From Verrucomicrobia bacterium CG1_02_43_26 (GTDB lineage: Bacteria; Verrucomicrobiota; Verrucomicrobiia; Opitutales; CG1-02-43-26): 64,000 nt of DNA. Position numbers and translations under genes: made by a program. The stretch lies in NCBI GenBank assembly GCA_001872735.1, contig MNWT01000005.1, positions 1 through 64,000 on the forward strand. The letters run 5' to 3'. Each line of letters begins with the position of its first letter. The first letter of the stretch is position 1. The notes beneath the pieces were generated by a model. The model saw nothing but the letters and a program-made list of their open reading frames with translations. It had not been told where the DNA came from and did not search any database. Below are positions 61,343 through 64,000 of this stretch, one piece after another.

Positions 61343-61435
61343 GTTTAATTAATCTTACAAACAAATTATTATATTATCAAATCATACACTAGAAACTGCT
61401 CACAAAATTCAGCACCCCTCTATAAAACCTTATTC

Positions 61436-61464
61436 TTGACCCATCCCGCTTTCCTTTCTATGGT
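61436..61464 (+). promoter_or_regulatory. Predicted promoter of the amino-acid ABC transporter operon
   Basis: TTGACC (61436-61441), 17-bp spacer, TATGGT (61459-61464). Predicted start near 61471 leaves about 7 nt of leader before the ATG at 61478. Confidence 0.45.
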
Positions 61465-61477
61465 AAGCTAGTTTATT

Positions 61478-62290
61478 ATGAAAAAGAAAACCACCAGCCT
61501 GAAACTCGTTTTTGCTAGCATCACCGTAGCCTGTGTATTGTTCACAGGTTGCGCCAAAGCACCCCAAGAAGCTCAGCGACGTACAATCAAAGCAGGTACT
61601 TCTGCAGACTACCCCCCATTTGAATTTATCTCCTATGGAGAATTTCATGGCTTGGATATCGATGTTGCTTATGCTCTTGCTAGAGAATTGGGCTACGAAT
61701 TAGAAATTAAGGATATAGAGTTCTCTAACCTCATCCAAGCACTCCATAGCAAACGCGTAGACTTTGTTATCTCGAGCATGACGGCTACCGAGCAACGTAT
61801 GAAAAATGTAGATTTCTCAATTCCATACTACTCGCCCTCCTTTGCCGTTATTAGCAAAAAGGATGCCCCTATAAACACGGAACAAGACCTCATGGGCAAA
61901 CGTATCGGCGTCCAACTAGGTTCGACTATGGAGCAATACGCCCAACAGCTTTCTAAAGACAATAACGGCCAAATCACCATCGAAAGTAGAAACTTGAATC
62001 CACAATTAATTCAAGAGCTCTTGGTTGGCCGTATTGACGGGGTCGTTATAGAAGAAAGCCAAGCCAGTGCTTTCGTTAAAAACACTTACACACTCACCTA
62101 CGCTCTCCTTCCTAAAAAGGAAGCTGGTTACGCGATCGCTTTCCGAAAAGGTTCCCCGCTGAAGGCTGAATTCGATAAAGCCCTTAAAGAACTCGAGGCC
62201 AATGGTAAACTACAGGCTATTATTGAAAAATGGATCAATAAGGACTACGTAGAGCCTAATCCGACATTGGAAAACTTGCCGAATGAGTAG
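61478..62290 (+). CDS. Amino-acid ABC transporter substrate-binding lipoprotein
   Basis: 270 residues. Lipobox L-F-T-G-C at about 21-25, so the mature protein is a lipoprotein. Solute-binding family 3 motifs: G-T-S-A-D-Y-P-P-F-E-F, G-L-D-I-D-V-A-Y-A-L-A, D-F-V-I-S-S-M-T-A-T and G-Y-A-I-A-F-R-K-G. It is closest in pattern to glutamine, histidine or arginine binding proteins; the ligand cannot be fixed from sequence alone. It overlaps the permease gene by 8 bp; the three genes form one operon. Confidence 0.92.
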   Translation: MKKKTTSLKLVFASITVACVLFTGCAKAPQEAQRRTIKAGTSADYPPFEFISYGEFHGLDIDVAYALARELGYELEIKDIEFSNLIQALHSKRVDFVISSMTATEQRMKNVDFSIPYYSPSFAVISKKDAPINTEQDLMGKRIGVQLGSTMEQYAQQLSKDNNGQITIESRNLNPQLIQELLVGRIDGVVIEESQASAFVKNTYTLTYALLPKKEAGYAIAFRKGSPLKAEFDKALKELEANGKLQAIIEKWINKDYVEPNPTLENLPNE

Positions 62291-62936
62291 CCTCATCGAC
62301 ATGCTACCGTCCTTCGCCTACATTGTCGGAGGGCTCTGGGTGACCTTGCAGTACACTTTCGTCTCCGTAGCACTGGGGCTGGTATTGGGTGCCCTACTCT
62401 CACTGTGTAAAGTCAGTCGGAACAGGTACCTAAATAAATTTGCTGCCTTCTATACTTCCATTTTCAGAGGCACTCCCATGCTCCTCCAGCTGGCAATCGC
62501 TTACTACGCCGTCCCAGGCTTAATCGGCTACCAGATTCCTGCTTTCGTAGCTGGGGTAATGGCGTTTTCCCTAAACTCAGCTGCCTATGTCTCTGAGGTC
62601 ATTCGAGCAGGCATCCAGGCCGTAGACAAGGGTCAAGTAGAGGCCGCTAAAGCGCTAGGGGTTCCTTATAGAGCGATGATGAAGGATATTATCTTCCCCC
62701 AAGCCTTTCGTAATATTTTACCGGCCTTGGTCAATGAGCTCGTGGACATGTTAAAGGAATCGGCTATCATCTCTACCATCGGCCAAGCAGACTTAATGAG
62801 GCGTGCCCAGGTTGTAGCCGCGGAGCATTACTCCTATTTTATGCCTCTAATGGTCGCAGGCCTGTGTTACTACTTCTCTGTTCTCATCTTAAGCAAGTTC
62901 GCTGGTCTCGTAGAAAGGAAGATGAAATTGGCATGA
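62283..62936 (+). CDS. Amino-acid ABC transporter permease
   Basis: 217 residues with five membrane helices. HisM/GlnP type: F-R-G-T-P-M-L-L-Q-L near the start and the EAA loop E-A-A-K-A-L-G-V-P, then P-Q-A-F-R-N-I-L-P-A-L-V-N-E, which contacts the ATPase. One permease is present, so a homodimer is likely. It overlaps the binding protein gene (8 bp) and the ATPase gene (4 bp). Confidence 0.94.
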   Translation: MSSLIDMLPSFAYIVGGLWVTLQYTFVSVALGLVLGALLSLCKVSRNRYLNKFAAFYTSIFRGTPMLLQLAIAYYAVPGLIGYQIPAFVAGVMAFSLNSAAYVSEVIRAGIQAVDKGQVEAAKALGVPYRAMMKDIIFPQAFRNILPALVNELVDMLKESAIISTIGQADLMRRAQVVAAEHYSYFMPLMVAGLCYYFSVLILSKFAGLVERKMKLA

Positions 62937-63649
62937 TCCAGATTTTAGACCTAGAAAAACACTTTGGCGATTTACACATCCTAAAGGGAGTCAACATAAC
63001 CATCCCTCAAGGAGAAACGGTTGCCATCATCGGCCCTTCCGGAAGCGGGAAGTCTACCCTTCTGCGTTGTGTCAACTTCATGGAAACACCGACCAGCGGT
63101 ATCGTTAAAATTGATGGAGAAGTAGTTTCAGAAGCTAACCTCGGCCTAATCCGCCAAAAGGTCGGTATGGTCTTCCAACACTTCTATCTCTTCCCGCATA
63201 TGACGGTGCTGGAGAACTTAACCTACTCCCCCATAACCGTTCTCAAGCTCTCTAAAATCCATGCCGTAGAACGTGCTACAGAGCTCCTCAAGCGCGTTGG
63301 TCTAGAAACCAAAGCGGACGTTTATCCTCATGCCCTTTCGGGCGGCCAAAAGCAACGGGTCGCGATCGCAAGAACGCTTGCCATGGAGCCCGAGGTTATT
63401 CTCTTTGATGAGCCCACTTCTGCCCTGGATCCCGAAATGGTCAAAGAGGTTTTAAACGTCATCCAATCCCTTGCCCACACCGGTATCACCATCCTCCTGG
63501 TCACTCACGAAATGAATTTCGCGCGTAGGCTGGCCGATCGTATCCTTTTCCTAGATCACGGCGAAGTATTGGAAGATACAGCTCCTGAAACCTTTTTTAA
63601 ACAGCCCAAAACAGAACGCGCCAAAGCGTTTCTGGAAAAGGTACTGTAA
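62933..63649 (+). CDS. Amino-acid ABC transporter ATP-binding protein
   Basis: 238 residues from ATG 62933, which overlaps the permease stop (ATGA). Walker A G-P-S-G-S-G-K-S-T, Q-loop F-Q-H, signature L-S-G-G-Q-K-Q-R, Walker B V-I-L-F-D-E-P-T-S-A-L-D and the H-loop T-H-E-M. GlnQ/HisP type (PAAT importer). The frame is open upstream to 62864 but that part lies within the permease gene and does not belong to the family. Confidence 0.95.
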   Translation: MIQILDLEKHFGDLHILKGVNITIPQGETVAIIGPSGSGKSTLLRCVNFMETPTSGIVKIDGEVVSEANLGLIRQKVGMVFQHFYLFPHMTVLENLTYSPITVLKLSKIHAVERATELLKRVGLETKADVYPHALSGGQKQRVAIARTLAMEPEVILFDEPTSALDPEMVKEVLNVIQSLAHTGITILLVTHEMNFARRLADRILFLDHGEVLEDTAPETFFKQPKTERAKAFLEKVL

Positions 63650-63660
63650 TCCAATCCCTC

Positions 63661-63987
63661 TTAAAACTTTGTAATCACAGTGTTTGGCAAATCGTGCTTC
63701 GTTTTCAATAAGTATTTTACTTCAGACAAGCTATAGTCTGCGATAGAGGAAATAACATACCGATCACGATCATTCAAATATTTCACTATGTTATTGCTAT
63801 TCTTCTCATGCACAAACTGCTCTTGAACGCTTTTGAGGTTTTCCACACCTACTTTCACATGTTCCATCAACTTCTCATTATCCCAATCCTCGTGCATAAT
63901 CACAGCATGGTTAATAAGCGTCTCGAAGATCTTCCCTTCCGTAGCCAAATGCTCCATCAACTGATCATAGCGCTTGGTTTCAGGCAT
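63661..63987 (-). CDS. Small protein of unknown function at the window edge
   Basis: 108 residues from ATG 63987; the frame remains open to the right edge, so a longer protein starting outside is possible. Charged, helical in pattern, without signal peptide or membrane segment. Contains H-V-K-V-G-V-E-N-L-K-S-V and R-D-R-Y-V-I-S-S-I-A. Not recognised. Converges with the ABC transporter operon, 11 bp away. Confidence 0.55.
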   Translation of the reverse strand: MPETKRYDQLMEHLATEGKIFETLINHAVIMHEDWDNEKLMEHVKVGVENLKSVQEQFVHEKNSNNIVKYLNDRDRYVISSIADYSLSEVKYLLKTKHDLPNTVITKF

Positions 63988-64000
63988 GGTAGAAACGTTA

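Larger units (their letters stand above)
60094..61391. repeat. Direct tandem duplication of about 650 bp (gene plus leader)
   Basis: The unit from 60094 to about 60738 recurs from 60739 to about 61391 with an offset of 645 bp. It includes the whole coding region and some 85 bp of upstream sequence, which are almost identical. Downstream flanks differ, so the borders are sharp. Confidence 0.85.

Noticed and set aside
1..64000. tRNA, rRNA and tmRNA genes
   Set aside because: No cloverleaf-like T-loop/acceptor pair or rRNA-like stretch was noticed; intergenic spaces are mostly too short. A covariance-model scan was not possible.

Overview
The window is a 64-kb chromosomal stretch from a Gram-negative bacterium. 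Lipoprotein and exported proteins, a type II secretion pseudopilin cluster, RseP, an ExbB-type channel and a membrane-bound succinate dehydrogenase all point to a two-membrane cell. The mix of a cytochrome-b type SdhCAB, a fused glycine decarboxylase, SufS-SufU, a YugP-type peptidase and many lineage-specific exported proteins suggests the PVC group (Verrucomicrobiota-like). This is an inference from gene content; no rRNA or tRNA gene was seen that could settle it. Dense conserved genes alternate with AT-rich genes of unknown function, several of which look like host-interaction proteins (ankyrin repeats, a papain-like triad, tandem tyrosine repeats, a 1430-residue protein). A host-associated life is plausible but not shown.

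Layout. 1-625: edge of an IS1-like element next to a coiled-coil gene. 739-4993: FAD monooxygenase with a SpoIIAA-like front domain, YmdB-like phosphodiesterase, EVE protein and an NtrC-type regulator. 5234-13780: effector-like ankyrin protein, M3 and YugP peptidases, a giant unknown protein. 13846-17311: two convergent sodium-coupled transporters around a 577-bp gap. 17443-24124: the uppS-cdsA-dxr...rseP envelope and isoprenoid block, interrupted by two exported-protein genes. 24310-30239: glutamate dehydrogenase, two disordered acidic proteins, four pseudopilins and SufSU. 30353-40396: glycosyltransferase, two paralogous membrane proteins, succinate-semialdehyde dehydrogenase, GcvP and endonuclease III. 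40529-50192: TPR protein with ExbB, a hybrid kinase and sdhCAB. 50201-54108: dusB, bifunctional nuclease, guaA and a zinc-ribbon gene.

54167-61391 is the most unusual part. Two copies of a 110-bp leader (hairpin plus a strong ribosome binding site) each head a three-gene cassette of secreted or membrane proteins that are paralogous between cassettes. The third gene of the first cassette is cut at about 55800 by an inserted AbiEi/AbiEii toxin-antitoxin operon, which has its own palindromic operators. A 645-bp tandem duplication of an exported-protein gene, with a conserved three-codon mini-ORF in each leader, follows. The window ends with an amino-acid ABC transporter operon (61478-63649).

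Central metabolism is represented by glutamate dehydrogenase, succinate-semialdehyde dehydrogenase, succinate dehydrogenase, GcvP and amino-acid, dicarboxylate and solute uptake, which fits a cell feeding on amino acids and organic acids. Most conserved genes have no visible Shine-Dalgarno sequence, and two predicted promoters lie so close to their genes that the mRNA leaders would be about 7 nt. This makes the strong GGAGG sites of the accessory leaders stand out.
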